DNA from: Halobellus limi
GTDB lineage: Archaea > Halobacteriota > Halobacteria > Halobacteriales > Haloferacaceae
Direction: 5' to 3'
DNA: 64,000 nt
NCBI RefSeq assembly: GCF_004799685.1
Contig: NZ_CP031311.1
Coordinates: forward strand, 434,001 to 498,000
This document shows, piece after piece, positions 1 to 8,641 of the stretch. The translations under genes were made by a program, and so were the position numbers. The notes under the pieces were generated by a model. That model was not told the origin of the DNA, did not search any database, and saw only the letters and a list, made by a program, of their open reading frames with translations. Positions within the stretch are counted from its first letter, which is position 1; each line of letters starts with the position of its first letter.

Positions 1-949
1 TGTCTGCGAGCCCGGGGCTCATCCCGAAGGCGTTCGTCACCTCGCCGTTGACGACGAGGAGGAGACACGGCTCGGTGCTCTCGGTGTCGGCCTGGTACGT
101 ACATCGCGTCCCGCCGGGCTGTGCGAGTCCCGTGTCCTGCATCGCCGTCTGGAACTCCGGCGCGACGGGTTCGGAGACCGTCACGGGGACGTACGCGCCG
201 CCGGCGTCGCCCTCCTGTGCGGTCCCGATGCTCTGGAAGTCCTCCTGCTGGAGGACGACGTCACGGGCGTAACCGCTCCCGTTCTCGGTTGGGTAGTACG
301 CCTCGATCACGACGGTCCCGCGCTCGCCGACGAGGTCGCGGACCGACGAGGCGTCCTGGTTCGGCACCTCGACGAGGACGTAGTTGTCGCCCTGGGCGGT
401 CGTCACCTGCTGGACCGTTCCGCCGGAGAGGCCGGCCTCGTTGATCTTGTTCTGGAGGATCCGCACGACCTCCTGTCGTGTCGTCTCCGTGACGCCCTCC
501 CGCGTCGTCTCGTAGCCGTATCCGGCGTCCTCGAGGGCGGCGGCGAGCTGCTCAGTGGTGACGCCCTCCGCCGTCACCTCGATGGTGTTGCCCGACTCCG
601 ACTGCGGTTGTGCGGTCGACTGCCCTCCGGACTGCGCACCGTATCTGGCGATGACGTCCGCCGGCCCGGCCCCTTCGAGCTCCGCGGCGACGTTCTGTTC
701 GACCGTGCGCGGCTCGTCGCCGCCGAAGTCGACCTCCTCGGCCGTGACGCCGACGAGCGGCGCGCGGACGCGTGTCCCGCCGGAGAGCTCCAGTCCGTAC
801 TGGAGGTTCGTCACGCTGCTCGTGCCCGCGACGTTACCTCCGTCGCCGCCGTCGTCCGCCGCGAGCGTCGGCGAGAAGAGTGCGAACGCCGAGATCAGGA
901 TGAAGACCACGAGCAGGATCACCCGCCAGTTGTCGCGAACGTCGATCAT
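1..949 (-). CDS. secD: SecD preprotein translocase accessory subunit (5' part only)
   Basis: Membrane protein that works with SecF to pull exported proteins through the SecYEG channel. The first 316 codons are visible; the 3' end lies beyond base 1. The product starts MIDVRDNWRVILL, which gives an N-terminal membrane segment (about residues 8-30), followed by a large external domain with the SecD P1-type motif YGLELSGGTR. The ATG at 949-947 overlaps the secF stop codon (ATGA), so the two genes are translationally coupled, in secF-secD order as is usual in haloarchaea. Identity is firm; the C-terminal membrane bundle cannot be checked. Confidence 0.95.
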   Translation of the reverse strand, partial: MIDVRDNWRVILLVVFILISAFALFSPTLAADDGGDGGNVAGTSSVTNLQYGLELSGGTRVRAPLVGVTAEEVDFGGDEPRTVEQNVAAELEGAGPADVIARYGAQSGGQSTAQPQSESGNTIEVTAEGVTTEQLAAALEDAGYGYETTREGVTETTRQEVVRILQNKINEAGLSGGTVQQVTTAQGDNYVLVEVPNQDASSVRDLVGERGTVVIEAYYPTENGSGYARDVVLQQEDFQSIGTAQEGDAGGAYVPVTVSEPVAPEFQTAMQDTGLAQPGGTRCTYQADTESTEPCLLLVVNGEVTNAFGMSPGLAD

Positions 950-1836
950 CAGCGGTTCACCCCCTCGAACTTGTACCAGCGAAGCAGACTCAGATTCAGC
1001 ATGTACGTGTTCATCAGGTCGGTCGCGAGCCCGAAGACGAGCACCGTCCCGATCGCCGCCAGGAGCTGAATGCCGAACAGCGTCGCCGTGACCGTCATCA
1101 CGAGCATCGCGACGATCGACGTCAGCGTCATCGTCACGCCGGTCCGCATCGCCCGGTACGTCGACTCGTAGAAGTCACCCGAGCGCCGGAGGACGTGGTT
1201 GTTCAGGAGGATGTCCGAGTCGACGGAGTACCCGATGAGCATCAGGAGCGCCGCGACGGTCCCGAGTGAGAGTTCGATCCCGAGGACGTTCATCAGCGCC
1301 AGCGGGATCATGATGTCCGAGAACGCCGAGATGACGACGGCGATCGAGGGGACGAACACGCGGAACATCGCGAAGACGAGCACGCTCATCCCGAGGAACG
1401 CGACCGCGAGCCCGCCGATCGCGAGGGTCTGCGTGTCGCCGCCGAAGCTCGCCGAGACGGTGGATATCGACCGGACGTCGAGCCCGGCGTCCTCGGCCTG
1501 TTGCTCCAACTCGGTCGCGCCGACCGACTCCGACCCCGGTCCGGACTGGAACGTCACGACGTAGACGCTCTGTGCCGGCACGGATCGGATGGACTCGGGC
1601 TCCGCGGAGAACGCCGACCTGATCTGCTGTTCGGCTTCCGACTGCGGTCCGTCGATAGCGACCTGTACCTCCGTCCCGCCGGTGAACGCGATGCCCTGGT
1701 TCACCGGTGAACCGGTCATCACGTACCAGCCCGCGATGATGAGGAGCGCCACCACCAGCACGGCGAGCGGGATCGCCGCGAGCTGGCGGTTCGTGTACCG
1801 GGTGTAGTCGACCTCCGGTACCGTGAACTCGACCAT
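949..1836 (-). CDS. secF: SecF preprotein translocase accessory subunit
   Basis: A 295-residue partner of SecD. It has an N-terminal membrane segment (residues 20-41), an external P1-like domain containing GIAFTGGTEVQV, and five further hydrophobic segments from about residue 135. The SecF signature region around SLGTVAALLMLIGYSVDSDI carries the conserved Asp pair of the family. Length is normal. The start ATG at 1836 lies about 27 nt downstream of a TATA-like box, so the secF-secD message is probably leaderless. Confidence 0.95.
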   Translation of the reverse strand: MVEFTVPEVDYTRYTNRQLAAIPLAVLVVALLIIAGWYVMTGSPVNQGIAFTGGTEVQVAIDGPQSEAEQQIRSAFSAEPESIRSVPAQSVYVVTFQSGPGSESVGATELEQQAEDAGLDVRSISTVSASFGGDTQTLAIGGLAVAFLGMSVLVFAMFRVFVPSIAVVISAFSDIMIPLALMNVLGIELSLGTVAALLMLIGYSVDSDILLNNHVLRRSGDFYESTYRAMRTGVTMTLTSIVAMLVMTVTATLFGIQLLAAIGTVLVFGLATDLMNTYMLNLSLLRWYKFEGVNR

Positions 1837-1858
1837 AGACTCCGGTCGAGAGCCGCGC

Positions 1859-1868
1859 CGAATAAGCC
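1859..1868 (-). promoter_or_regulatory. TATA box for secF-secD
   Basis: Read on the minus strand this is GGCTTATTC, centred about 27 nt upstream of the secF ATG. That spacing is what haloarchaeal leaderless promoters show. No other start signal is visible in the 100-bp spacer. Confidence 0.5.
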
Positions 1869-1936
1869 TTCTTATGCTCGGCTACGCGTGATGCGCCACG
1901 GGGCGACCCGGCACGTCTGCTCGCCGCCGATCCCCG

Positions 1937-2464
1937 TCAGGGCATATAGCGAACCGAGAGCACACCCGGTGCCGAGCGGATTTCGACCCGGTCGACGCCG
2001 AGCCGTGCGGCCCGAGAGCGCAGCTGCTCTTCGTCCTCGAGCACGTCGTCGACGGCCGCCTCAGTGCCGTCTTCGGGGACCGTGATCACGTGGATTTCGC
2101 CCGTCCCGGCGCGTTCCTCGCGGGTGAGGTCGCCCACCCCTTGTTCCGCTGCGAGCTCTCTCGAGTGGGCCGTCGGCGGCTCGTCGCTCCGCTCGACTGA
2201 CAGCGTGCGACGCGACGAGGTCTTCACGAGCTGATAGGAGACGTTGAGCGGCGGGTCGGGCGCCACGGCGCCCTCGACGACGTCGTCGCGCTCGACACCC
2301 GGGTTCGAGGAGAGGGTGTGTACCTGACCGCTCTCGACGTCTTTGAGCACCGCCGAATCAGACTCGGCGGCGGTCACGAGGAACGTCCCCTCGATCCGCT
2401 CTCCGTCCTCGGTCGCAGCGTCCGGCTCGTCCGGTCCGTCGATGTCGTGATCGGCGTCAGTCAT
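1937..2464 (-). CDS. DUF5812-like haloarchaeal protein
   Basis: A 175-residue, highly acidic soluble protein. It starts with an Asp/Glu-rich tail (to about residue 22), followed by a compact domain beginning EGTFLVTAAESDSAVL that looks like a small beta-rich domain, then a C-terminal helix/strand region ending LGVDRVEIRSAPGVLSVRYMP. I recall this family as DUF5812, found near secDF in haloarchaea; function unknown. It follows the membrane-protein gene with an ATGA-type overlap to the in-frame downstream extension of that gene, so the two are probably co-transcribed. Confidence 0.7.
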   Translation of the reverse strand: MTDADHDIDGPDEPDAATEDGERIEGTFLVTAAESDSAVLKDVESGQVHTLSSNPGVERDDVVEGAVAPDPPLNVSYQLVKTSSRRTLSVERSDEPPTAHSRELAAEQGVGDLTREERAGTGEIHVITVPEDGTEAAVDDVLEDEEQLRSRAARLGVDRVEIRSAPGVLSVRYMP

Positions 2465-2558
2465 TGGCGCGTCGTAGTCGGTCGGCGCACTTGCGGGTTT
2501 CGTCGTCGAACGCGCCGCTCACGGACCCGTCGATCCGCCGGATTCGGAACGCCTCGAT
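2457..2558 (-). other. Coding-like 33-codon extension after an amber stop
   Basis: After the TAG of the upstream membrane-protein gene (2561-2559) the same frame stays open for 33 codons, starting IEAFRIRRIDGSVSGAFDD, and ends at a TGA (2459-2457) that overlaps the ATG of the DUF5812-like gene. Almost all third bases are G or C, and the terminal overlap is just what a real gene in this genome would have. Either the TAG is a recent mutation or sequence error truncating a roughly 210-residue protein, or a tiny separate gene (GTG start, about 21 residues) sits here. Confidence 0.55.
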
Positions 2559-3092
2559 CTACCGGAAGAGGCGGTGTGCGAGACCGACAAGCAGCGCCCC
2601 GGCCAGCGGCACGGCCCAGGAGAGCACGGGTGGAATCGCGTACAGTCCCGCGATCAGCGGCGCGAAGAGGCCGCTCGGCTGCGGGCGCGTCACCGTCTCG
2701 CCGTCGAGCACGAACGTCTCCGGCATCGAGGCGACGAGGCCGAGATACAGCGAGAGGAGAAAGACGAACCCGGCGGCCGCGAGTGCCGTCTCGTGACGCG
2801 GCGAGGACGTCGCCCCCTTCCGGCGGCGACGCGCCACGATCAGGACCGGCGCGATCGCCGGCAGGACGACGAGCAGGCCGACGACGACGTAGAACGACCG
2901 CGAGAGCGTGAGCGACCCCCCCTGCGCCGCGGCGGTCTGTCCGATCAACACGACGACCGCGATGCCGACGAACAGCGCGATGAGACCGATGGCGAGCGCG
3001 CTCGCGATGACGTACAGTTTGAACAGCCGCGACTCGCTGGAGCGGAACGCGTAGGGGAACGCGCCGAAGACGCCGTCGTAGCCGGATGCCAT
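2559..3092 (-). CDS. Haloarchaeal four-segment membrane protein, possibly C-terminally truncated
   Basis: A 177-residue protein with four hydrophobic segments, at about residues 27-53, 66-86, 100-120 and 148-170. A basic loop (ARRRRKG) follows the second segment, suggesting a cytoplasmic loop there. No enzymatic motif is visible and I do not recognise the family. The TAG stop follows HRLFR and the frame continues for 33 more codons of typical composition (see the adjacent entry), so the natural protein may be longer. It is divergent from pgi and upstream of the DUF5812-like gene. Confidence 0.75.
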   Translation of the reverse strand: MASGYDGVFGAFPYAFRSSESRLFKLYVIASALAIGLIALFVGIAVVVLIGQTAAAQGGSLTLSRSFYVVVGLLVVLPAIAPVLIVARRRRKGATSSPRHETALAAAGFVFLLSLYLGLVASMPETFVLDGETVTRPQPSGLFAPLIAGLYAIPPVLSWAVPLAGALLVGLAHRLFR

Positions 3093-3218
3093 CGTTCGGG
3101 GTTGGGAGCGCGACGGTTTGAACGAACCGGTCGGTCGCTAGGCTCCGCTCCTCGGCGATTCCGTCCCGGCGGCCTCGGGACCGACCACTTTTTCGTCGCG
3201 CGGGGTCGTCGTCGAGGT

Positions 3219-4511
3219 ATGCACGTCGATCTCGGCAGTTCACTCGACGCGACGCCCGGCGTCTCCCGGGCGTCGCTGGAGCGGCTGGACGAACAGGTGG
3301 CGGCCGCCCACGAGCGGATCGCGGCCGGTCGCGACGCTCACGAACACGGCTACGAGGCGCTGAATCTCCCCTCGACGGTGGATCTGGACGCGATCCGAAC
3401 CGCGGTCGCGCCGTTCGACGACGCGGAGGCGGTGCTCACCGTCGGAATCGGCGGGAGCGCCCTCGGAGCGGCGACCTTCGCCGACGCCCTCGCTGGCCCG
3501 GACGACCCCGACGCGTACTTCCTCGACAACGTCGATCCCGAGCACGTCTCGCGACTGCTGGACTCTCTGCCGCTCGATCGAACGGTCCTCAACGTCGTCT
3601 CCCGATCGGGGACGACGGCGGAGACGCTCGCGAACTTCCTCGTCGTCCGCGAGTCGATGGCCGACGCCGGCGTCGACTGGACGGACCGGACGTTCGTGAC
3701 GACCGGCGAGTCCGGGAACCTGCGGTCGCTCGCGGAGAAACACGACCTCCCGTCGCTCTCGGTCCCCGACGGCGTCCCCGGTCGGTTCTCGGCGCTCTCG
3801 ACAGTCGGGCTCGCCGTGGCGGCGATCCAGGGCCACGACCTGGACGCGATCCGTGCGGGCTCGGCGGACGCCGCCGGCGGCCTGTCCGGTTCGCTGTTCG
3901 AGACGCCCGCCTACGCCTACGGCGCGACGACGTACGCGCTCGCGGGGCGCGGCGCGGTCACGAACGCGATGATGCCGTACGCCGAACGCCTGGAGACGTT
4001 CGCCGAGTGGTTCGCACAGCTCTGGGCCGAGAGCCTCGGGAAGGACGGCCTCGGACAGACGCCGGCGCGGGCGCTCGGTGCGACCGACCAGCACTCGCAG
4101 CTCCAGCTGTACCGCGCCGGCCCACGCGACAAGCTCGTGACGCTCGTTCGGCCGCGAGACTACTCGGATCGGGCGATCCCCGAGACCGACCTCGACGGGC
4201 TGTCGTACCTGGGCGGCTCGTCCCTCGGCGACCTGCTCGACGCCGAGTTCGAGGCGACGGAGGCCAGCCTCGTCGAGTCGGGCGTCCCGGCGATCCGCGT
4301 CGAGATCGACGCCGTCGACGAGCGGAGCCTCGGCTCGCTGCTCTACGAGATGGAGGCGGCGTGCGTCCTCTACGGCGAACTCGCGGCGGTCTCGACGTTC
4401 ACGCAACCGGCCGTCGAGTGGGGGAAGAACGCCGCGCGCGGCCTGCTGGGCGGCGGCGACTTCGAGGAGGCCGAGGCCGTCGACCAGCGGACGAGCCTCG
4501 TCGTCGAATAG
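3219..4511 (+). CDS. pgi: Glucose-6-phosphate isomerase
   Basis: Interconverts glucose 6-phosphate and fructose 6-phosphate in the cytoplasm. The 430-residue protein has the SIS-fold signatures of the family: GIGGSALGA near residue 77, VVSRSGTTAET near 127, the catalytic-region Glu in YAERLETFAEWFAQLWAESLGK, and ATDQHSQLQ near 289, then a C-terminal helix with EWGKNAARGLL. The ATG at 3219 follows a T-rich TATA-like stretch (3188-3195) by about 27 nt; the longer open frame upstream is a GC artefact overlapping the divergent gene. Size is normal for archaeal/bacterial short PGI. Confidence 0.95.
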   Translation: MHVDLGSSLDATPGVSRASLERLDEQVAAAHERIAAGRDAHEHGYEALNLPSTVDLDAIRTAVAPFDDAEAVLTVGIGGSALGAATFADALAGPDDPDAYFLDNVDPEHVSRLLDSLPLDRTVLNVVSRSGTTAETLANFLVVRESMADAGVDWTDRTFVTTGESGNLRSLAEKHDLPSLSVPDGVPGRFSALSTVGLAVAAIQGHDLDAIRAGSADAAGGLSGSLFETPAYAYGATTYALAGRGAVTNAMMPYAERLETFAEWFAQLWAESLGKDGLGQTPARALGATDQHSQLQLYRAGPRDKLVTLVRPRDYSDRAIPETDLDGLSYLGGSSLGDLLDAEFEATEASLVESGVPAIRVEIDAVDERSLGSLLYEMEAACVLYGELAAVSTFTQPAVEWGKNAARGLLGGGDFEEAEAVDQRTSLVVE

Positions 4512-4639
4512 CGAGGGGACAGCGGGGGATCGACGACGAACGGACGGCTGGGCGACGAACGAACGGGCAGACGACGCGTCGTCGCCGTCGGGTCCCGATC
4601 CGGTCGTGACTCCGTGGGGCCGTGACTCGGTCTGGCGAA

Positions 4640-4742
4640 CAGTCGGCACACGACCGGGCGCGTCCGTTTCGACCGGACCGCCCGCAACTCCCGCGTCGAC
4701 GTGCCGAACGACCGCGGCCCGACGCGGGACGGCTCTCAGATC
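4640..4742 (-). ncRNA. Candidate structured RNA, copy A
   Basis: The predicted start is at the conserved GATCTGA (4742 downward). A short hairpin follows (CCCG-CGT-CGGG, within 4718-4730). Then comes a long arm closed by TCGGCAC/GTGCCGA (4707-4701 with 4649-4643), whose apical helix pairs GGGCGGTCCG with CGGACGCGCCC (one bulge). A second copy at 58710-58800 has the same blocks and order, but a different apical helix that still pairs. Nothing suggests translation. A function cannot be assigned: archaeal box C/D, H/ACA, SRP and RNase P RNAs do not fit the visible motifs. Confidence 0.6.
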
Positions 4743-4775
4743 ACGGGGTCGCTGGCCCCGTCTTGGTTTATAAAC
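4743..4775 (-). promoter_or_regulatory. Promoter with dyad for RNA copy A; TATA is a perfect palindrome
   Basis: GTTTATAAAC at 4775-4766 is a strong and fully palindromic TATA box. Between it and the conserved GATCTGA lies an inverted repeat, ACGGGG-CCAGCGA-CCCCGT (4761-4743). The distance from the TATA to GATCTGA is 23 nt in both copies, so the dyad occupies the stretch where an operator would block initiation. Because the TATA is symmetric it could also fire toward rpoH. Confidence 0.55.
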
Positions 4776-4819
4776 TCTCGCCGGTGTCGGCGCCCGACCA
4801 CCCCCCGACCGCCGCAACA

Positions 4820-4922
4820 CCTTTATCCGGGACTCGCGTGTGTCAACGCAACACGAGTGCTGGGGGTACTCGTGATGGTGAGCCGCGCTTATCCGACCCG
4901 GAGTTGGCAAGGGTTAAATGGC
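4820..4922 (+). promoter_or_regulatory. Likely promoter region of the RNA polymerase operon
   Basis: Three TATA-like elements face rpoH: CTTTATCC near 4832, GCTTATCC near 4889 and GGTTAAATG near 4914. All lie 70-160 nt before the rpoH ATG, so whichever is used leaves a leader, unlike most genes here. Which one is active cannot be decided from sequence. Confidence 0.4.
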
Positions 4923-4991
4923 TCCCATCCGAACCGGCCTGTAGTATCCCGTGACAACTTCTTCCCCAATCAACACCCAGCACACCCAGAC

Positions 4992-5219
4992 ATGGTAGAC
5001 GTAAGCCAACACGAGCTCGTCCCCGAGCACACGCTCATCGAGGAGGATGAGGTCGAGTCGATGCTGACGGAGTACGACGTCAAACGCGCGGAGCTTCCGA
5101 AGATCAAGCGGAAGGATCCGGCGCTGCCCGACGACGCGGAAGTCGGCGACGTCGTCAAGATCGTCCGCGACTCCCGAACCACAGACAAAGCGGTATCCTA
5201 CCGACTGGTGATCGAATGA
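4992..5219 (+). CDS. rpoH: RNA polymerase subunit H
   Basis: A 75-residue archaeal homologue of the Rpb5 C-terminal domain. It sits in the lower jaw of RNA polymerase and contacts downstream DNA. Family signatures visible are [32 protein letters not shown] and the C-terminal SYRLVIE. It is the first gene of the polymerase operon, and its TGA overlaps the ATG of the next gene by four bases. Confidence 0.96.
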   Translation: MVDVSQHELVPEHTLIEEDEVESMLTEYDVKRAELPKIKRKDPALPDDAEVGDVVKIVRDSRTTDKAVSYRLVIE

Positions 5220-6784
5220 ACCGACAGGACCGACGCGCCGTCTCGCGAGAGTACTTCTCTGAGGAACGGCTCGCAGAACACCACTTCCGCTCGTTCAACA
5301 ACTTCCTCGAGCGGGGGATGCAGGACGTCGTCACCGAGAAGGAACGGATCGAGACCGACATCGGCGACAAGGAGGGCGAAGAGCCCGTCTTCGTCGAACT
5401 CGGCGACGTCCGCATCGAGACCCCGCGCGTCCGAGAGGCCGACGGCTCCGAGGAACTGCTGTTCCCCCAGGAGGCCCGCCTCCGGAACATCACCTACGCC
5501 GCGCCGGTGTTCATGGAGATGTCCATCGTCCGCGGCGGCGAGGAGGAAGAGGAGATGGTCGTCGACACGACCGAGACGAAGGTGGGACGGATGCCCATCA
5601 TGGTCGGCTCCTCGAAGTGCAACATCGACGGCCTCTCCGAGGAGGACCTCGTCGAGATCGGCGAGGACCCCGTCGACCCCGGCGGCTACTTCATCGTCAA
5701 CGGCTCCGAGCGGGTGCTGATGACGTCGGAGGACCTCGCGCCGAACAAGATCCTCGCGGAGTACGACTCGAAGTACGGCGACGAGATCCAGGTCGCGAAG
5801 ACCTTCTCCCAGCGGCGCGGGTACCGCGCGCTCGTCCTCTGTGAGCGCAACCGCGAGGGACTGCTCGAAGTCTCCTTCCCCTCTGTCTCCGGCAGCGTCA
5901 ACTTCGTGACGCTCGTCCGCGCGCTCGGGCTCGAATCCGACGAGGAGATCGTCCACCGCGTGAGCGACGACCCCGAGATCGTGAAGTTCATGCTCGAAAA
6001 TCTGGAGGAGGCCGACGTCCAGACCGAGCAGGAGGCGATCGAGACGCTCGGCGAGCGCGTCGCCGGCGGCCAGGGCAAGAACTACCAGCTGAAGCGGGCG
6101 AACTACGTCATCGACCGCTACCTCCTCCCGCACCTCCACGAGGACGGCGTCGACGACGAGGACGTCCGCATCAACAAGGCGTACTACCTCTGTCGGATGG
6201 CCGAGGCGTGCTTCGAGCTCGCGCTCGACCGCCGCGAATCCGACGACAAGGACCACTACGCGAACAAGCGGCTGAAGGTCTCCGGCGACCTGATGAAGGA
6301 CCTGTTCCGGACCGCCCTGAACAAGCTCGCACGCGACGTGAAGTACCAGCTCGAACGGGCGAACATGCGGAACCGCGACCTCACCGTCAGCACCGTGGTC
6401 CGCTCCGACGTGCTCACCGAGCGGCTCGAACACCCGATCGCGACGGGCAACTGGGTCGGCGGCCGCTCCGGCGTCTCCCAGCTCGTCGACCGGACGGACT
6501 ACATGGGCGTGCTCTCGCACCTGCGTCGGCTGCGCAGCCCGCTCTCGCGGAGTCAGCCGCACTTCGAGGCGCGCGACCTCCACGCGACCCAGTGGGGTCG
6601 CATCTGTCCCTCCGAGACCCCCGAGGGACCGAACTGCGGACTCGTGAAGAACTTCGCGCAGGCGATGGAGCTCTCACAGAACGTCGAGGACGAACAGTCG
6701 CTCAAGCGCGAACTGGCGTCGATGGGCGTGGAAGGAATCCCCGGTATCGAGGGACCGGCAGCCGGTACACCCGCGGACGACTAA
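5216..6784 (+). CDS. rpoB2: RNA polymerase subunit B'' (N-terminal part of beta)
   Basis: A 522-residue protein corresponding to the N-terminal half of eukaryotic Rpb2. In euryarchaea with a split beta subunit this is B''. It carries the protrusion and lobe domains and ends with the fork region, seen as [21 protein letters not shown] near residue 461. The C-terminal tail is Gly/Ala/Asp-rich. It overlaps rpoH by 4 bp and is followed by rpoB' after 3 bp, so it lies firmly within one operon. Confidence 0.96.
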   Translation: MNRQDRRAVSREYFSEERLAEHHFRSFNNFLERGMQDVVTEKERIETDIGDKEGEEPVFVELGDVRIETPRVREADGSEELLFPQEARLRNITYAAPVFMEMSIVRGGEEEEEMVVDTTETKVGRMPIMVGSSKCNIDGLSEEDLVEIGEDPVDPGGYFIVNGSERVLMTSEDLAPNKILAEYDSKYGDEIQVAKTFSQRRGYRALVLCERNREGLLEVSFPSVSGSVNFVTLVRALGLESDEEIVHRVSDDPEIVKFMLENLEEADVQTEQEAIETLGERVAGGQGKNYQLKRANYVIDRYLLPHLHEDGVDDEDVRINKAYYLCRMAEACFELALDRRESDDKDHYANKRLKVSGDLMKDLFRTALNKLARDVKYQLERANMRNRDLTVSTVVRSDVLTERLEHPIATGNWVGGRSGVSQLVDRTDYMGVLSHLRRLRSPLSRSQPHFEARDLHATQWGRICPSETPEGPNCGLVKNFAQAMELSQNVEDEQSLKRELASMGVEGIPGIEGPAAGTPADD

Positions 6785-6787
6785 ACG

Positions 6788-8617
6788 ATGGCTCAGGCAC
6801 AACGAGAGGCGAAAGTCTACGTCAACGGCAGTCTGGTCGGCACGCACCCCGACCCCGAACAGCTCGCAGAACAGATCCGAGAGGCGCGCCGCCGCGGCGA
6901 CGTCAGCGAGATGGTGAACGTCTCCGTGAAGGAGCGCACCCGCGAGGTCATCGTCAACGCGGACTCCGGCCGCGCACGCCGGCCGCTCATCGTCGTCGAG
7001 GACGGCGAACCGCTCCTCGGCGACGACGAGATCGAGGCCGTCAAAGAGGGCTCCCTGGAGTTCGAGGACCTCGTCGAGCGCGGCTACGTCGAGTTCATCG
7101 ACGCCGAGGAGGAAGAGGACATCTACGTCGCCGTCGACGAAGACGAGGTCAGCGAGGACCACACCCACCTCGAGATCGACCCGCAGCTCATCTTCGGCAT
7201 CGGCGCGGGGATGATCCCCTACCCCGAGCACAACGCGTCGCCCCGGATTACGATGGGCGCGGGGATGATGAAGCAGTCGCTGGGGCTGCCCGCGGCGAAC
7301 TACCGGATCCGCCCCGACACGCGACAGCACCTCCTGCACTACCCGCAGCTGTCGATGGTCAAGACCCAGACCACAGAGCAGATCGGGTTCGACGAGCGGC
7401 CGGCGGCGCAGAACTTCGTCGTCGCCGTGATGTCGTACGAGGGCTTCAACATCGAGGACGCTCTCGTGATGAACCAGGGTTCGGTCGACCGGGCGATGGC
7501 CCGCTCGCACTTCTTCCGGACCTACGAGGGCGAGGAACGGCGCTACCCCGGCGGTCAGGAGGACCGCTTCGAGGTCCCGAGCCAGGACGTCCGCGGTGCG
7601 CGCGGGGAAGACGCGTACACGCACTTAGACGAGGACGGCCTCGTCAACCCCGAGACGCGAGTCGACGAGAACTCCGTGCTCCTCGGGAAGACCTCGCCGC
7701 CCAGGTTCCTCGAAGAGCCCGACGACATGGGCGGGCTCTCGCCGCAGAAGCGACGCGAGACCTCGGTCACGATGCGCTCGGGCGAATCGGGCGTCGTCGA
7801 CACGGTCACCCTGATGGAGGGCGAGGACGGTTCCAAACTGGCGAAGGTCTCCGTCCGCGACCAGCGAATTCCGGAACTCGGCGACAAGTTCGCGTCCCGG
7901 CACGGTCAGAAGGGCGTCGTCGGCCACCTGGCTCCCCAGGAGGACATGCCCTTCACCGAACAGGGCGTCGTGCCCGACCTCGTGTTGAACCCCCACGCGC
8001 TGCCGTCGCGGATGACGGTCGGCCACGTGCTGGAGATGCTCGGCGGGAAGGTCGGCTCGCTCGAAGGACGGCGCGTCGACGGGACCGCCTTCCAGGGCGA
8101 GTCCGAAGAGGAACTCCGCGGCGCCCTCGAAGACCACGGCTTCAAGTCCTCCGGCAAGGAGGTCATGTACTCCGGCGTCACCGGCGAGCAGATCGAGGCC
8201 GAGATCTTCGTGGGGACGATCTTCTACCACAAGCTCTACCACATGGTGAGCAACAAGCTGCACGCCCGCTCGCGCGGGCCGGTGCAGGTGCTCACCCGCC
8301 AGCCCACCGAGGGTCGCGCCCGCGAGGGCGGCCTCCGACTGGGCGAGATGGAGCGCGACACCGTCATCGGCCACGGGGCCGCGATGGTGCTGCAGGAGCG
8401 GCTCCTCGACTCCTCCGACAAGGAGACCGTCTACATCTCCGCCGACACCGGGATGGTCGCGGTCGAGGACCGCGGCCAGCGCCGCATCTACGACCCCGTC
8501 ACCGGCGACGAGGACGACATCCACGAGATCGAGATCAGCTACGCGTTCAAGCTGCTGCTCGACGAGATGATCGCGCTCGGCATCCGACCACGCCTGGACC
8601 TCGAAGACGCGGTCTGA
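6788..8617 (+). CDS. rpoB1: RNA polymerase subunit B' (C-terminal part of beta)
   Basis: A 609-residue subunit holding the hybrid-binding and wall regions of beta. Visible signatures are [44 protein letters not shown] and [10 protein letters not shown], with the basic residues of the active-centre face. Near the C terminus the segment [13 protein letters not shown]...YDPVTG aligns with the place where many archaeal and eukaryotic homologues have a CxxC...CxxC zinc site; here no Cys is present. It starts 3 bp after rpoB''. Confidence 0.96.
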   Translation: MAQAQREAKVYVNGSLVGTHPDPEQLAEQIREARRRGDVSEMVNVSVKERTREVIVNADSGRARRPLIVVEDGEPLLGDDEIEAVKEGSLEFEDLVERGYVEFIDAEEEEDIYVAVDEDEVSEDHTHLEIDPQLIFGIGAGMIPYPEHNASPRITMGAGMMKQSLGLPAANYRIRPDTRQHLLHYPQLSMVKTQTTEQIGFDERPAAQNFVVAVMSYEGFNIEDALVMNQGSVDRAMARSHFFRTYEGEERRYPGGQEDRFEVPSQDVRGARGEDAYTHLDEDGLVNPETRVDENSVLLGKTSPPRFLEEPDDMGGLSPQKRRETSVTMRSGESGVVDTVTLMEGEDGSKLAKVSVRDQRIPELGDKFASRHGQKGVVGHLAPQEDMPFTEQGVVPDLVLNPHALPSRMTVGHVLEMLGGKVGSLEGRRVDGTAFQGESEEELRGALEDHGFKSSGKEVMYSGVTGEQIEAEIFVGTIFYHKLYHMVSNKLHARSRGPVQVLTRQPTEGRAREGGLRLGEMERDTVIGHGAAMVLQERLLDSSDKETVYISADTGMVAVEDRGQRRIYDPVTGDEDDIHEIEISYAFKLLLDEMIALGIRPRLDLEDAV

Positions 8618-8641
8618 CCACCCACACACCTCACCCACACA

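Larger units (their letters stand above)
4512..4991. other. 480-bp spacer between pgi and rpoH
   Basis: No protein gene is supported here. The left part (4640-4775) holds the minus-strand non-coding RNA candidate described separately. The right part (4776-4991) carries several TATA-like elements facing rpoH. Long open frames across it on the minus strand are unbroken GC-rich antisense. Confidence 0.6.
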
